Assembly: GCA_024362935.1 (NCBI GenBank)
Contig: JANCRA010000011.1
Location: 2,046,001 to 2,110,000, forward strand
Origin: Setophaga petechia
Taxonomy: Eukaryota > Chordata > Aves > Passeriformes > Parulidae
Direction of reading: 5' to 3'
Length of the DNA stretch: 64,000 nt
In this document: positions 1 to 15,000 of the stretch, piece after piece
How positions within the stretch are numbered: the first letter of the stretch is position 1
Layout: each line of letters starts with the position of its first letter
Notes under the pieces: model-generated
Told to the model about the DNA's origin: nothing
Databases searched by the model: none
What the model saw: only the letters and a program-made list of their open reading frames with translations
Position numbers and translations under genes: made by a program

Positions 1-3000
1 ACCTATTTCTTGACTCACCTATCAGTGACTAAGCATTTTTACTTCTTTTGATGTATTTTGGAGATGCATATTTTCATAGAATAAAAGCCAACCAAAACCT
101 AATTTCTTATTTAGTAAAATTTTATTTATCTTCTTTCTATTCATTGAGCATTTTACTGTGGTGGAACTTTTGTAATTTCTCACTCATAAACACCACGATG
201 ACAGAGCAACAGGACGTGCTTGATGCAGAAGGAAGTGCGGCAGGAGCTTCACACCAGGGAAATAATGTAAAGCTTTTAGCCAAAATTTTCTCCACTTTTT
301 CTGCTCCACAAGCAACAGACCACTGAGGTAATACTCAGCAGCTTAAAATGTTTGGAACAAAAAAATTCAAAGCTGCTTTTTGTTTCCTGATGGAGTCACC
401 TTAGAAACCAAAAAGGCCCAAAACTGAAACCCTGCAGAATTCAGAGTTCAACCAGATGCTTAAAAACTTAACAAGAGAGAAATAGCAAATGAGGGTGGGA
501 CAGTGCTGCCCCATGGGACAGAACTGGCCTTGCATCCTTTCCCCTGCCAGGGAGGGACAAGAGCTGGCAGTGGAGGGCTGAGAGGAGCAGGACAGTGCAT
601 CTTAAACCATGATGTAAAGAAGGAAAAGTCTCCACAGAGAGGAAATAGCCTTCTAGGAACCAACTGAAAAGAAATGCAACAAGGATCTTTCACCACTGTT
701 GTCCCATCTGCCCAGACTGTTTCTGAAGTGTAATTGTTTTATCTGTGAGGGGCTCCATTTGGTTTTTACTCAACCTGAAACCATATTCAGAATTAATAGT
801 GCCCATGTCATTGTGAAAATAAGAATACAGTAACAGTATAAACCAGCTACAGTACAAGATATACTAAAAGCAGCCATCAAATTATTATAGTGTTTTCTTT
901 AAAAAAACCCAGCTGTAATAAAAAGTCATAATATAAATGAAGTATTTACAGAGGAACTGTAGTCACTACCATGACCCTAATTTTAAATTGAATCCTATTT
1001 AAATTTTTTGCCTAGGTGGACTTCCTTCAGACCTGCAGCACTGCCACTTTTTTCTTTAACTTTGCAGAGAGCACAAAAATGAAAAACTGCAGCCCTTTAT
1101 CACATGCTGTGCACAAACAGCAAATAAAGTTGTGCTAACTGAAAATACAGGAAAATTTCTATTAAGTCTTGATCAATGAGAGTAGGAGCATTAATATCAT
1201 GAGAAGATGTGATTGGGCAATCAAAATTTGTTCATCAAGAGAATACAATACAAAAACACCCCCACATTTCTTGGCTTCCTTGGAGCTACAAAATGAAGTG
1301 TGGACTGTCCACAATTTTTCAGCTCTGAAAGAAGAGGAAGAACTAGATTCTACTGCTTTGTGTTTGGCACATCATGCTTAAGGAGGAATGTGGCAAAATC
1401 AGAGGAAATGAAAAATAAAAGTGATCTGACTTTATTACCAGATTTTTTTTCTTTTTCTTTTTTCTTTATTTTTTCAAGTGCGGGGAAATATCAGAATACT
1501 TAAAATGGAAAATATCTACACTTGAAGTCATATAAATTATGATATTTCACATCATGCAAAGTAGCTCAAGTTAAACATATGGGAACTGAGAACAATGACT
1601 TAGTAGTGACCTGCATTATTCTTGTTATTTTAAGAGAGAAATATTTAAACCAAAACTGCCATTTGTGATGAAACTACAACATGGGAAAATATCCACTGGG
1701 AAGAAGAAAGAGACCACTTAACTCATTTAATTTATGACTCAAATACTGGTCTGAACCCAAATTGTTAGAGGTCAAAATCCAGTACATCATTTACTTTGAA
1801 TAAAAGCTGAAACAATTAGCAAGAAACATGATCATGATTCCTCACTTGAATTTCTAAAAAGTAGCAATTTAAGGCTTATTTAAAAATTTTTGTACTTGTT
1901 TCATGGTTTGTATCTTAAGGCATTTTCAATTACTATTTTACATTAATATGTCAGTAATTATAAAAATACTGTTTAAATTACACAGAAGATGCACAAATAT
2001 ATAAAACATCTTATAATGTAACCCATTTAAACAAAAAAATGATAAATCATTCCAAACCAAACCAGGAAGGGGCTTTAGTGTCTCTCCAACCAAACAGAGC
2101 TTAAAAAGTAATTCCAATTATTATTTGTTAGTCCCTCAACAGGCAAATGCAACCCATAAAAATAATTTATTCTGTGATAATATTTTGCAATCCCCTGTTT
2201 TAAGGTCTTCCATAAACAGTCATTTATGCCATATATGGTTTCTTTCATAAACACTGTACTACATCCCCAAAGAAATGCTAAATTATTTCACTTAGTACTT
2301 CAAATATGCTCATTCATTGAATAAACTTCCATAAATGTTAGTGCAAACTTTATACATACATAGAAATAATTAATGGGATACAAAATTCTCAAAAATTAAC
2401 AACATACATGTATCTATTATGCCCTTCACCAGACAGCTTCTGATTTTTATACTTCCAGTTAGCTCCTCATCAATCTCAGAAGAACTTGCACACCACAGGA
2501 TTTGAATCCTGACATCTTTGCATGTTCCCATATTCATTACTAGTTGTTCTATTTCACCCTGCCAGCTACTGCTCATCGTATCAGCTGAATCTACATCTTC
2601 TCACAAACCTTGTTGTTTTCCTGTCACATGAGACACCTAAATTTCATACTTTATAACCAATGTTAGGAATCAGTAATACAGTACTAAACCACAATGGATC
2701 AGCTCACTGCTAATAATAATTAGCATATCACAGAGGTTACCACAAAAAAAAAAAGCTGCAGAATTTTAAGAAAAAATATTATCATTGAGCAGCAGCTGCA
2801 TGCATATGGCAGTTGTTAAGAGTCTTACCCAAAATACATCAAACTAAGAAGATAAACTTGAACAAGACTAAGTATTTTTACACTTTACAATTAAAAGTGT
2901 ATTATAATTGTTAACCAATCATACAGTTGCAGTCTGTAATTATCATCAAATTATTGTGAGTGTAAAGGAAAACTGAGGTTCAGCTTTTATAAAGCCTTTA

Positions 3001-5819
3001 TTTCTTACTCTCACAGATCCCTCAGCATTAGAATTCCCTAGTTTAACACTCAGCACTGGCATTAAGCCTTGAGGCTCTTCCCACAAGTCTGCAAAATCCC
3101 ATGTTAAATGCTGGCTTTAGGAACAAGACTTTGACATTTACCACAACATGGGCACTGTCTCTCTCAAAACCAAGAAAGTCTGGCATTTTTTGGTTAAGTC
3201 GAATCTAGAACATATTTCAGAGTGTTTGCTGAGAAGAAATTATCCATACCAGCAGCAGTATGTCTGATGAAGCCACATTTTCAGCAAAGTTACTTCCAAT
3301 ATGGACTTCCTATGAGCCACTAGACATCTAGAAAGGTTTGTCTTCTCTGCAGGTCCACAGTTTCTGTCACCACCTCCTACATGAGGCTTCCCTTTAACAG
3401 AACGTGATCCCTCAGGCCTTAACCATTACTTTCAATTTGTTCTGTAGCTGTAACCACACACATTGAGTTCTTGGGCCCTGTCTCAAAACCTCCAGGTCAG
3501 TAATATGCTCTGTTTCCAAGAAAAAGGCACTGTGCCTCAAACACCATAGGTCAGAGCCTCATATCCGAGGAACAGCTGCTCTTGTTTCGACCTGTGAAGG
3601 TTTTCTGAGAAGGATCACTCCTGACTGGTCAGAACTACTTCTTCCACACCAGTCCTTCCTGCAGCTATCCTTAAGAAAGCTTGCAGTGCAGCTTTGCCTG
3701 AAGTTAGAGAGACCAGTTTGAATTTTTATCATAGAACCACAGACAGAGTTGGATTGGAATGAACCATAAAGATCAGAGTTCCAACACCCCTGCCAAGGGC
3801 AGTTACAACTTATGCTAGACCAGGATGGTCAATGTCTCACCCCGCCTGGCCTTGAACACCTCCAGGTATGAGACATCCACAGCTTCTCTGGACAACCTAT
3901 TCCAGTGCCTCACCACCCTCACAGTGAAGAATTTCTTCCTAATATATCATCTAAATTTGCCCTCTCTCAGCTTAAATCCACCCCTTCCCCTGCCATCACT
4001 ACCTGTCCTTGTAAAAATCTGTCTCCAGCTTTCTTTCAGTTCTGAAATGCTGCTCTAAGGTCTCCTCAGACTGAAAAATTCCAAGTCTCTCAGTCTGTCT
4101 TCACAGGAGATATGCTCCAGTCCTCTGATCCTCTTTGTGGCTCTTCTCTGGAATCACTCCAGCAGGTCCACATTCTTCTTAAGTTTGGGGCCCCAAAAAG
4201 TGGACACGGTACTCCAGGTATGGTGTCATGAGAGCAAACCTGTGCCTCCAAATTAAAAACACTGCTGAGGCAGGAAATAGAACTTTTTCTCTCTCCTGAT
4301 TGAAATCAGAGGGTTTCCTTGTATATCCCACAGGTTTTTGGCTTCTGGAGCTCATCCTGACCTATACAAATCTTTAAATTTCCAGTCTACTGTTAGTTCA
4401 TGTAGGTATATACTGCAGTTCTTAAAGCTATTATGAATTCCCCAGACTAACAAAAGCATCAGACTAGTGACTCTACAGCCTCTGGACAGGTAGGCGTCAG
4501 TTCAAGGAACTTTCCTTTGACTTCCCTCTTTGTCTTCTGTTTATTTACCTTCAAATGCTTCAGTAGTGAGGTAAATGTTTTTTGCTGCCTTCATTCATCT
4601 CCTGCTATCCTTGTGCAGTGAATTGCAAATGCTTCAGTTTAATTCCTGCTGTTTTTGAACAATTGCAGCTCATTAGCTTATCAGAGCTCCCTGAATGAAA
4701 CACTGCATCTCGTGACAAACCCTATTCCAGCAGAAAACAATAAACATGACTACAGTGCTAAATGCCTTGATGAAAAAAAAAATCTACTAAATTTCACTAC
4801 ATCATTTCCAGTTCCCACCGAGTTCACATTTCTGTGGTGTTAAGCTGACCAGGAAGGCAATTCTGCCAGGGTCCCACATTCAGAGGAATTAACCTTGTCT
4901 AAAACACTTAACTTCTCAATGATGAAAATGCATTCTTTCACAATTAACATCAAGAAATCATTTCCAACCTGATACTATTAATGGAAACCAGATGTTTAAT
5001 TTTCTTCATTGATTCTGTTAGCCATACTCATATTCTCTGATTTCTCTGAATTCTGCAGCTTCATTCAACACATACGTGGATGCTACATACTCATTGAAGC
5101 TTGAGTTTATAAACAAGCAGCAAGAATCAGCAAATACCAATGGTCCAAGAGAGTAATTTTGGGTTTTCTGCTCTAAATATAAAATGTTAAGCAGGTCTTT
5201 GAAAGCTATTCCACTGCTGTTTCTGGACTGAACTTATTTCTTATACTCTACATATTAACCAAAATGGAATGAATGCAAACAGAGTGAATATCTGTCATTG
5301 TACAGTGTTTCTAGCAGCAAATATAATGAAAAATGGATCCCCAGCGTTTAAAAGCATTGATTAGTGTTTTTTTTCTTTTAGAATAGTAAGTAATCTGTGT
5401 GAATAATAATGCAATACTACAACATTTTGTTCAATACCTTTAAAATAGTTGTTGACTTGCACTGAGGAGAGACTCAAGGAGATGTGAAAGTATTGCATGG
5501 GAGAAGAATGTTTACAACTACATTACAGGATGGATGTGAGGCTTACACCTAAGCCTTCTTTAGTCTGCACTTTTCAGTAAGCCTTGTATTCAAAAAATGG
5601 ATGGTTATGATGTTGCCAGGCTGCCTATGAACCTAAAGGAAAGCTCTTTTTGTGCACACTCCATGCCCTTGTGTGAAGATGAGCCACAGTCTGAACCTTG
5701 CACAGAACTAACTGCTCTTATCGCATATTAAAAAAAGGATCTTAATTTCTAAATCTCTTGAAACAGATTTCTCAGGAGTGTAGCATTAGATGTCTTTTTC
5801 CCTCCTCCTTTAAAATTAC
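1..5819 (-). other. VPS13B intron, incomplete (downstream of the last visible exon)
   Basis: Gene-free AT-rich intron apart from an antisense-looking CR1 fragment at 3729-4245. A T-rich run lies at about 1442-1475. Short open frames (up to 92 codons) show no recognisable protein content and none has splice or codon support. I see no RNA gene here. Confidence 0.8.
3729..4245 (-). mobile_element. CR1 LINE 3' fragment, minus orientation
   Basis: Reading the plus strand gives the reverse complement of a CR1 3' end. It begins tcatagaaccacag (the reversed terminal ATTCTATGA repeat), then ggttggattggaatgaac-like sequence, ggccttgaacacctccagg, ttccagtgcctcaccaccct, gaagaatttcttcctaat, ctccagtcctctgatcctct, and ends around a ggtgtcatgagagcaaac stretch. 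That is the usual order of the CR1 3' UTR and ORF2 end in reverse. It is 5'-truncated and diverged. It lies in the same orientation as VPS13B. Confidence 0.93.
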
Positions 5820-6016
5820 CTTTGGTCATCAGCCACGTTCTGGCTGCTGTTGAGGACAATCCTCCACAGGTCAGAGGCTATGAGCTCCTTCTGATCGTTC
5901 ACAAGGCTGATACTGGGCAGCTGCAGCTCACAGACTTTGCTTTCTGATAGACTGAATTCCCGGAATGCAACAAATGACTTCTGAAGCTCATCCCAGTACT
6001 CCAAGCTGCAAGGAAC
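5820..6016 (-). CDS. VPS13B: VPS13B exon 7 of 7 in window (197 nt)
   Basis: Acceptor is tctcccttttatcacag|GTTCCTTG; donor is CCAAAG|GTAATT. Phase 0 in, leaving two bases (AG). The product begins VPCSLEYWDELQKSFVAFRE, continues FSLSESKVCELQLPSISLVN and DQKELIASDLWRIVLNSSQN, and ends VADDQ. It directly follows exon 6 of the window across a 16-kb intron. The next downstream exon (in human, encoding the stretch around a CFTPWFVPSLCVSF-like motif) was looked for between 1 and 5819 and not seen, so it lies beyond the left edge. Confidence 0.96.
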
Positions 6017-6784
6017 CTGTGATAAAAGGGAGAAGGAATAATTACATTGTGCTTGATTGCAAATATAATGCAGTTAAAATCTATACGCTAAAAGTGTAAA
6101 ACTAATTAAACTAAATAAAAGTCAATGGTCATATAGAAAATCTTAACTGTAACCATTATTCAGATCTTGTGTTGTCTTGACTTAAATGAAAATGTTTTTA
6201 GAACACCACTGCAGACTAACACTTCCCACTTTCTCTTCCTCTGTACAAAAATAGCTGCTTGCTCCACAGGAAACCATGGAAACCATGAATAACAAAGACA
6301 ATTAATCTAAACATTATTTGTATTATGCAGCCAAAAAATCCATCAGATGTCGACACATCACAGTATCAAAGACACTCTAGTCGTAATTAATTTTTTTTAA
6401 CTCATTGTTTTAGTTTTATTACATAACAAAATATAAGTTTATTAAAATAATCAGTGACTCAGAGAAAAAATTACAATGGACAACACAACACTTTGTGGTG
6501 GGCCAACACATTGCTAAAAACCCTGGGTGAAATAATGAAGCACTTGTAAGCGTATGATCTATTCTTTCAAGGACTATTTAGACAAATAGAGGCAAATGAA
6601 ACCAAATAAACACATAGTGGCTTCTGCTTAATTACATCCCTAAATTTAATTCTGTAAATAATCCATTGGATTATTTCAGGATGTACCACTGAATAGGAGA
6701 GGAAGTTATTATAGACATTTCTATAGGCAATAGAAAACCAATTTTAACTAAAGTACTGATCTTAAAGGGTTTACTCTAGGTGTC

Positions 6785-6808
6785 TTTTTTTCCTTTTTTT
6801 TTTTTTTT
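6785..6808. repeat. T-rich low-complexity tract
   Basis: Two near-uninterrupted T runs separated by CC. On the minus (transcribed) strand it is an A-run, possibly a worn retroposon tail, but no body is recognisable beside it. Confidence 0.8.
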
Positions 6809-9345
6809 GGTAATAGCAAGAAAGTGAATGAGAATATGAATTTAAAACAAATGTAAATTCAGTCAGCTATGAAGATTTTAGAATTAAGATGCAGAAATCC
6901 ACAAGTATGGCAGCTGTACATGCTCAAGATTACTAAAAGTCAAGCTGACATAAACCAAATAGTAAGAAAAAATTGCATATGTATGTGTTATTACCTGTTT
7001 TATCCCTGTGTATAGACATACATATATAAAAGACCACGAAAAAAGCACAATGGCAGAGATGGCAGAGATGCAAGTAAATTTAGAAAAAGTTTTGTAAGCA
7101 TTCTTCCTTGTTTTTCAGTAAAGATTATAATGCAGATGGAGATGACAGTAAGCTGATTAATTAACAGGAATGAAGGTTAAGAAGGAAAATTCAGGGAGCT
7201 CAATGGTTCAAGCTGGGAAGGGCAAAGGAACATAAATAATCACCAAAGAATTCTGGAGGAATTAACATGTGGAACCACAGAGCCTGAAAGGTGGATTTTA
7301 ACTACATCTGTCAAACCACAATGATATGTGAAGACTGAAAAAAGCAACCACAGTCTCTAAAAGTTTTTACTTCAAGATATAGGACAAAAAAAAAATCCAA
7401 TAACTGTCAGTAAACTCTGATGCCAGTAATGTATATAGAAGAGAGTACCACTGCAGTGTCAATCAGGAGAGCTGATTTAATTTTGAAGACTAGAGTGTGA
7501 GAAAAAGGGATTGATTTAACATCAAAACCCACATGTCATATGTGTAAAGATAACAACACGTTTGTTTATAAGCTGCATATTCAATTGGAAAAGGTGAAGA
7601 TTTGTAAATGTCAGCTGGAAAAGTGTGAGCCAGTATGATGAAGCCTGGAAAAAGCAAATACCATCTTGGGAGATATCAAGTGAGATATCTCCAAAAGTGA
7701 GGGGCAAATATTAATTGATTTGTCTAGGACATCAGTGGGGACTCATCTGAAGTAGGTCATGTTTCCAATTCTTCATCTTAAAACTATATTAACTCCTGCT
7801 GTGGAGAGTTGAAGACTAAAAGAAATAAAACAACAGGAACATAATTTTGCCATCCAGACACCTCAGGAGAGAAACATTTAATAGAAGAAAGCTTTATAGA
7901 AATTTTGTGCCAAAATTGAGTTGCCCTATGAATAAAGTGTAAGACTAGAAACTGTACAGAAAAAAGATGGGGATGTGCAAGGAGAGCCTTGCTGTTCATG
8001 AGAGCTACTCTGAAAAGCTTGATTTGTTAATTAGATGGAGAAAATAACAAGCATTGCCCCAGTGGGAGAAGGCTGGGCTTGATGAGCCAGAAAACATCTT
8101 CCTTGGTTGTCTGTTCCTAGCTGTACAATAGTGCTGTGCACAACAGCAGCAATAAGAAATACCACATTAAGTTTATGTCCATATTTCAAAGTCACACTAT
8201 AGTGATTATTTTTGCTCTCAGTGCCACTAGACTTTTAGTTATATTTTCAGAACTTCTCAGTGTTAAATTATTTGAGTGTTAAATGCCTATGGACAAACAC
8301 TCAAGGCTGCTGCACTACCATAGCAATGTTCCTACCCTCCAACTGTGGATACATTGGATACACCCCAAGAACTCCCCCATGTTAACTAGGAACACACAAA
8401 GAGCCTTTTCCATCATCTGCTGTCTTTTATACTACATTGTGGAGCCATTCACACTCACATACTTCTCTTTTTAAACCTTCACAATCTCCACTGGCGATAA
8501 AACATTTCAGTTTAGTTAAATATTGTAATACTTGGCATACTTCCTATAGCATGAAGTCTTGGAATTACATAATTATAAAAGGATGTGTTTCATTTTTGAC
8601 AAAAGGCTGCAGCCTTTCATGGCTGCATAGATACTTTACATACAGCCATATTTATTTCTGCATACTTTTAAATCTCACTCCTTAAAATAACTTGGCATTC
8701 TTTTAGGAAACTGATTAAATATATTTGAGTACTTGGTTTGGTCTTGTGCTTCCTAATGTCTATCAAAATCTGAATTACCTTTTCTTATCAATGTTAGTGA
8801 GTAATATGTGTGCAGTGAAAGTCTCACAAAGATATCATATGTAGGATATTTATTTCTCTTAGATTACATCTCAAAACAAAACTCTTTCCTTAATGAGAAT
8901 CTCACAAAATTGCATTAGAATAGAAAGTAATGGATGTTTTAAAAGAGGTTAAGCAGGGTGATGAATTCTATTCCCACTAGATTAATCAGCTGGAAGAACA
9001 AGTTCAAAAGTACAGTAAGGTAATTTTTTAAGTGGCACTACAATACAAAAACCATAAAACTATCAATAAGGATAGATGAAAATAATATAGAGAATTAAAA
9101 AGAAAGATTCAAAACAAAGGCAGAGAAAAACTTTAAAAAACCTAAACTGGATTTCACACATCCTGTCTATATTAAAAAAAGAAAGGTACTTCAGTATTTC
9201 CACCCACTCATTAGGTAGTAGATGTATTGACACTCCTCTTTAGTAAAATATGGCAAAGTATAGTGATGAAAACAATTATGCCACAAAGAAGTAATAACTT
9301 TGTAACTCATGTTCAGGTTGTAGTTAGTGGTATAAACTAACACAG

Positions 9346-9540
9346 TGGAAGTTTCATCTGAGTATGAGGAAGAACTTTATTGTGTGGGTGACTCAGAGAG
9401 ATTGTAGAGTCTCCCTGGAGATATTCAAGAACCGCCTGGAAGCAATCCTGTGCCATGTGCTCTGGGATAGGGAACAGAGAGGTCTGACAGAGGATCCACT
9501 GCAGACCCTTCCACTGCACCCATCCTGTGATGCTGTGTAG
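9346..9540 (+). mobile_element. CR1 LINE 3' end with internal deletion, plus orientation
   Basis: Runs from tggaagtttcatctgagtat and gaggaagaactttattgtg through gattgtagagtctccctgg, agatattcaagaaccgcctg, and cctgtgccatgtgctctggg to a terminal gcacccatcctgtgatgctg. The order matches the CR1 3' UTR, but the usual 'ggaacaggctgcccag' block between the 'gggtgac' and 'gagattgtagagtct' parts is missing, as is much of the end. It is antisense to VPS13B. Confidence 0.88.
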
Positions 9541-12008
9541 TGCAGGACAAGTTCTAAAGTGAATGATGAGAAATCTGGAATGGCACAGGAATGATTGCTG
9601 AGCTCAGCCGTATGAGCAGCCAGGAAAAACACCACTGAACAGTTAATGCAGGCTGGTCAGCAAGTAGAAACCATTATTCCTCATTATTTTGTTTACAATT
9701 TTTTCTAACTATGTCGTAATATGTCAAGAAATCTACCAAAGCAAGAGACAATTTGTTACAAAGTGTCATCTGCACATTGGAGATAAGAAATCAAGGACAC
9801 ACATTATGTGATTTCCTATACAAAATAGAGCTCATGCTTTGGAACTACACAAACTGTAAGCTTTCTAGTTTGAAGCTTGCAAAAGACTTAATTGACTTAG
9901 AATCTTTGATTTCCACATATCTAGCTTTATTTTTTCTAGGGGCTTTATTACTAATGCCTGATCTGGATAAGTTTAAGGAAAGATGGTAGCTCTGGGCAGT
10001 ATCAGCTGCCAAAAATAATAGTTGTGAAAGCCTGGAAAGGGGTTATAATGCCAGAACTGAGTCATTAGCAGTGGGAATAAGTGAACTAGCTGCAACAAAA
10101 AAATTCCCCGCATGTTGAATTAAGTAAGGTTTTACCTCAAAATATTTGAACAAAACCTAAGCTATAATTCATATAACTGTTACCTCTTAGAAAATGTGAC
10201 CACTAGGCCTGCCTCTATAAAGGCAAACACAAACAAAGCAAATTTAATTTTTTTGCTAAACAACAAGCTTGGTTTCCAGCAGACACTTCCCTGCAGCCTT
10301 TTGTCCTCTTCCATAGCTCTCAAAGACAGTTTTAATTGCAATGATTGTATTCACCTGTCACTTAAATGTGCATAAAAGTATTATTTAACCATGAGCTCAG
10401 ATTTAACCAAGAATCTCCAAGTTCTGTTTTGCTAGAAAACCACACACTGCGGCAAACACACTTATTTAGAAGGATGACTGTGGCAATAGGGAGGAAAACC
10501 ACAGTCAAATGCTTTATTTTTCAACAGCATCTCTGTTTAACAACAGAGGTCAAAAGCAGAAATGAAAAGCTGTATGAAAAAAGCAGAGAAACTGAAGGTT
10601 GCTCCTTTTTCTCTCTACTGCTGTGAAATGTAGACACTGGAGATCTGAAAATGGCATGGCAGTGTTTGGAAGAAGAAGGAAAATCATGTATTGGCAAAGT
10701 ACATGATACAGACAAACAACTGTTCAGAACTAATTGCCTTGGAGCAAAAACCTTTTTAGTTAGAAGAGAGCAGATTCCTGTTTTCTCTGAATCTTGCTTC
10801 ACTCTATTTTAAGACAAAAAATTTCATGTATATTACACTAACACATATGAAAAACATCTCTGATTTGAGCAGAGCTGAAGCCTCCAACACACACATCACT
10901 CCCCCCCAAAAAAGGCCAAACAATGAGAAACCTGAAAATCCTCTTAAAATCCCGCATACTGCAAGTAATTTCCTTCACACTTGTTAACCTATCAGCAAGA
11001 CAGTATCATGTTAGTAACCAACATGAAGTAGTCCCACTAAAGCACAACAATGTCATTGTGCTTTTTCTTATTCATCATATATTGTGTCACACATTACCAG
11101 AACCAGAATTATTTAATTCCTACTTGGAAACTAGGGGGTAAGAAATGCTACACAGTCTGTTACTGCTGTGTTGTTAATTGTGTTTTACAGATACTTCTTT
11201 TCCCCACTAGTGGTTTTGTGTAATATTAAGACTTGATAGAGAGATGAGTGTTGACCCCTAAGTGCTTTTTGAAGAATTTCAAGATGATGACATGCTTCTA
11301 TATTTTCCTGTGAGCTGATGTTATCCTCCCAGCTTTGGGGTTCTTGGCTAATCTGGACTTGAAAAGTGCTGGGTGCACACCACTTATCTGTCTACAGGTA
11401 CATTTCTAGAGCTGAGCAGAGAGCCAGCATCAGTGGACTTCGCCAACCTGCCATGTCACCATAAATGATCATACCTATTTTTCAATATACATTTTGTCAG
11501 AATGCTAAAAGGTCTCAGACATGGATATAATTTCCAGTTAGGAGAGAAATAATTAAAATATCTCCATTTCTTAACTAATCCCATCTTCTTCATAAACATC
11601 TTTTTGTCTGTAGTAAAAAGCTACAGCCATCAGCCTACTTTGAGGCTGTTGAATGAAGGCTTTATAAAAGTATTATGCCTTCAGTATTAACTACTGAAGC
11701 ATATGATTTTAAAACTCAGTATAAAAATGTGAACTTTAAAACTAAATACATGCTAAATATCTTAGGCTGGAAAACAGATCTTGTCCAGTTGAGAAAGAAA
11801 GATAGATATTAACGGCTGGGTGCCTAATGTTTCTTTCAGTGATGCTTCCTTTTGATTGATGTATTTGCTAGGAAAGAAGCTTTTACAGAAGATATATTCA
11901 TTTCTTGAATCTCAGTCCCTCAGATCGTGGGCGCTTCCTCTTGGAAATTCAGCTATTCTTGGTCCAGAAACAACTACTGCACAAAAAAATGCACCCAGAA
12001 GACAGGAA

Positions 12009-12022
12009 GTGTGTGTGTGTGT
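12009..12022. repeat. (GT)7 microsatellite
   Basis: Seven GT units following acaggaa, uninterrupted. Short; no other function apparent. Confidence 0.9.
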
Positions 12023-15000
12023 TTTATCTTCTCCAAGCAGGGCCACCTCAGTGAATGAGGCAGAACACAACACAAACTAGAACTCTGAGTCAGACACCAA
12101 CCCAGACTACAATTTTTACTTCAGCTTCCCGAGCATGAATAAACTGATTGCTCTGTAATAAAGCTATTCTTTTATTAAGATATTTTACTGGTTTAGGGCC
12201 AACTGTCTTAAAAATATAATTCTCTCATTAGGTGAACAGAAGTTGCAGTAGCAGGAAATAAAATGTTTTATGCAGATTTTTATAAGGAAAAAAGTCTTGG
12301 CAATATCTACCACAAACATTACTTTTAAATTGAATTTGACGTATTATTTATATAAAACTAGCAAAAGAACTCTGCAGAAAAATAATATAATATGTAGAAA
12401 ATATGCTCAAAAGAAAAATAATATTAAATAGAATGCTGCAATATGCCTGGTTCACACAACATACCCAATTCAATCAGACCAGTGGAACACCTACATTTTG
12501 GGCAAATGTAGGATACTTCAACATCCACATTCCTGAGTATCTTGTGTGACTGACAGTGTGAAATCATGCTACAAACCACTTGCCTGTTAGATAGCATTTT
12601 TTAACCTTCCTCAGAACTGAGATTGTATCATATCTGTGTAGAAAACACTTTCCTGGCACAGCTACAGACCACCAATATCCCCATTTCATGAAGGAAAAAA
12701 CCAAACAAGCAAACCACCAAAAAAAGAGAGATGACTTACAGTGAGGTAAAAATATAGCCTCATATAAGTAGCTTCAGGATTAGCAGTAGTACTAGGATTA
12801 AAATTATTTACTTGTACGAAGTATTTGCTGTCCCACCCACCTCAGCCTCCTTTGTATTTACATTACAGCTTTCTGTATTTTGACAGCAGTTTGAATGTTA
12901 CATACCTATACATTTCAGGCAGTAAAATATATTCCACTATGGTACACTCTCAATTTTCAACACTGGAATAATCAGATACCCCAACTGGAGATGTTTTTCT
13001 AAATTATGTCATATAATTTCTTCTCAGAATTGTTTTGCTTCTCTTCAAATTTTTTAAAAAATAAATTTGGTCCTAAAGCTAGGATATTTAAATTACAAAT
13101 ACTCACTCTAAAATTTAATATGCAACATCTGCTTAATTTAACTTTTTCCTTTATCTATATTGAGGTCTTTGGCTGACTAATAAAAATAACTACTATTTCT
13201 CTATCTGAGTAATAACATATACTATGGCTCTTTCAACTCCATTAAACATATATACTAATAGTCCTATTAGTATATTTATTTCATTTAAATTTACATCTGT
13301 CCTGCAGTTTATAAAATAAATATCAAATAGAGTTGTAATGAAAAGATGTGAAAGAAAACTCTTGTCTTCTGAGAAAAGTTGTTCTTTAAAAATACATAAC
13401 TTCCTTTTAGCTGACTTTGGAAAAAAGCTTCTATACATCTTCAACTAATAGAAACTATAAAAAAACCTTTTGTAATATTGGAACCAGTTGAGAAACCACA
13501 AGTATTCAAATGCAGGAAATCATGATTTTATAACATTTTAATGTGATCTACTCTTGGGAAACAAAGTTAACCAAGCCCTTTTTCTGTACAGGAAATATTC
13601 CACTGTACAGTTGTAATACATTGTGGTGAGGGGTACAGCTGCAATTTTTTCACCTGTGATGCCCCACTGGTATTGTGGCTTACTGAATTGCATCAAGATT
13701 GCCTTCCTGTCCGGAAAGCCCTCTAAGTACAAACACGACTCTAAGCCCAGGTTTTATTTTCCCCTGGTATCAGAATATGGTAATTTAAGAGCCCTGAGAA
13801 ATGCTTTTTAACCTTTTAGAAGAAATATGTAGCATTCTTTTATTAGGAACTACGTTCTTTGCCTTTTTAAAACAACATATGACTAACTTATCAATTTATC
13901 AGGCTAGCAGGTTCAGAGCAAATGCAGGTGTGTGGAGTAATGTAATCTGTCACAGATACTGGCTTTTTTCATTATGGAAAAATTATTCTGAACACACTAA
14001 CAGCTTTTTTTTTAATAAAGCACAGAACAGTGCTGGGCTATAACTAATTTTTTAAACAGGAAAATCATGTACTGCTAAGTGTCAAAATTTTATACTAATT
14101 GTCATTCACCTTGAGACTGAGTTTATGTGATGATCACTTGCCTTTTGGACAGCAAAAGTAATAATTAATGTATTGTTTCAGGCATTGAGAAACAAAAGTA
14201 TACAGATTTGAGATCTTACATTAGGGATTCACCTACTTCTTTCAACACCCTTTATTGTCTCTTTTGATACAGGAAGTATCTTCCACATTTCATTTAAGGT
14301 TTTTAATTTTCTAGGTTTTGTATTTATTAATAATACAAGCATTATGATGTTGCAATGTAGTCACCTCTGACCATTGAGGTTAGCAGTCTATTAACACAAA
14401 ATGTACCTTATTATTTTCAGTATATGAGCTATTTTGACCACACATTCTCACCACAGCAAAGCCTGACTCCTATGAGAAGCACCACAAAGTCACTGTACAG
14501 CCGGAAGGACTTGGGTTTGCAGTTTCATAAATCAAGAGTCACAAAATCGGAAGAGCACAGAACACAGGCAGAGTGTAAATCTGTCATTAAGATAATCTGA
14601 TGGTTTCGTCAGCCCTCTGGCACCCGGTAGAGTTTTCACTGGCTCAGTAACCCCTAAGGGTAAATTTCACTGTGATGCACAGGCAAATTATGCACAACTT
14701 CCATTAACATTCCCAACAAGTTACGCTTAACTCCCTGCAGACTGCACAGGGAAACTCTAGGACAAACGATATAGTCTCATCTTGATGCAGGGAACACTAA
14801 GATCACACAGCAAAATAATTAAGATTATACACACACAAACCAGTAACAAAATAGTAAAGTCTGAGATAATCCTATTCTCAGGCAAGGAAGTTCACAAATA
14901 ATATTTAAAGCTGGAATTCCCTAAGAGAACAGGCTCTGTTTCAACATCTGCTTAAGACTCCAACTTCTTTAGTCCATATTTCCTTTCTTGCACGAAAATG

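Noticed and set aside
8040..8140. Stretch with ggctgggcttgatgagcc, resembling the 3' end of old CR1 elements
   Set aside because: The resemblance covers fewer than 20 bases and the rest does not follow the CR1 order.
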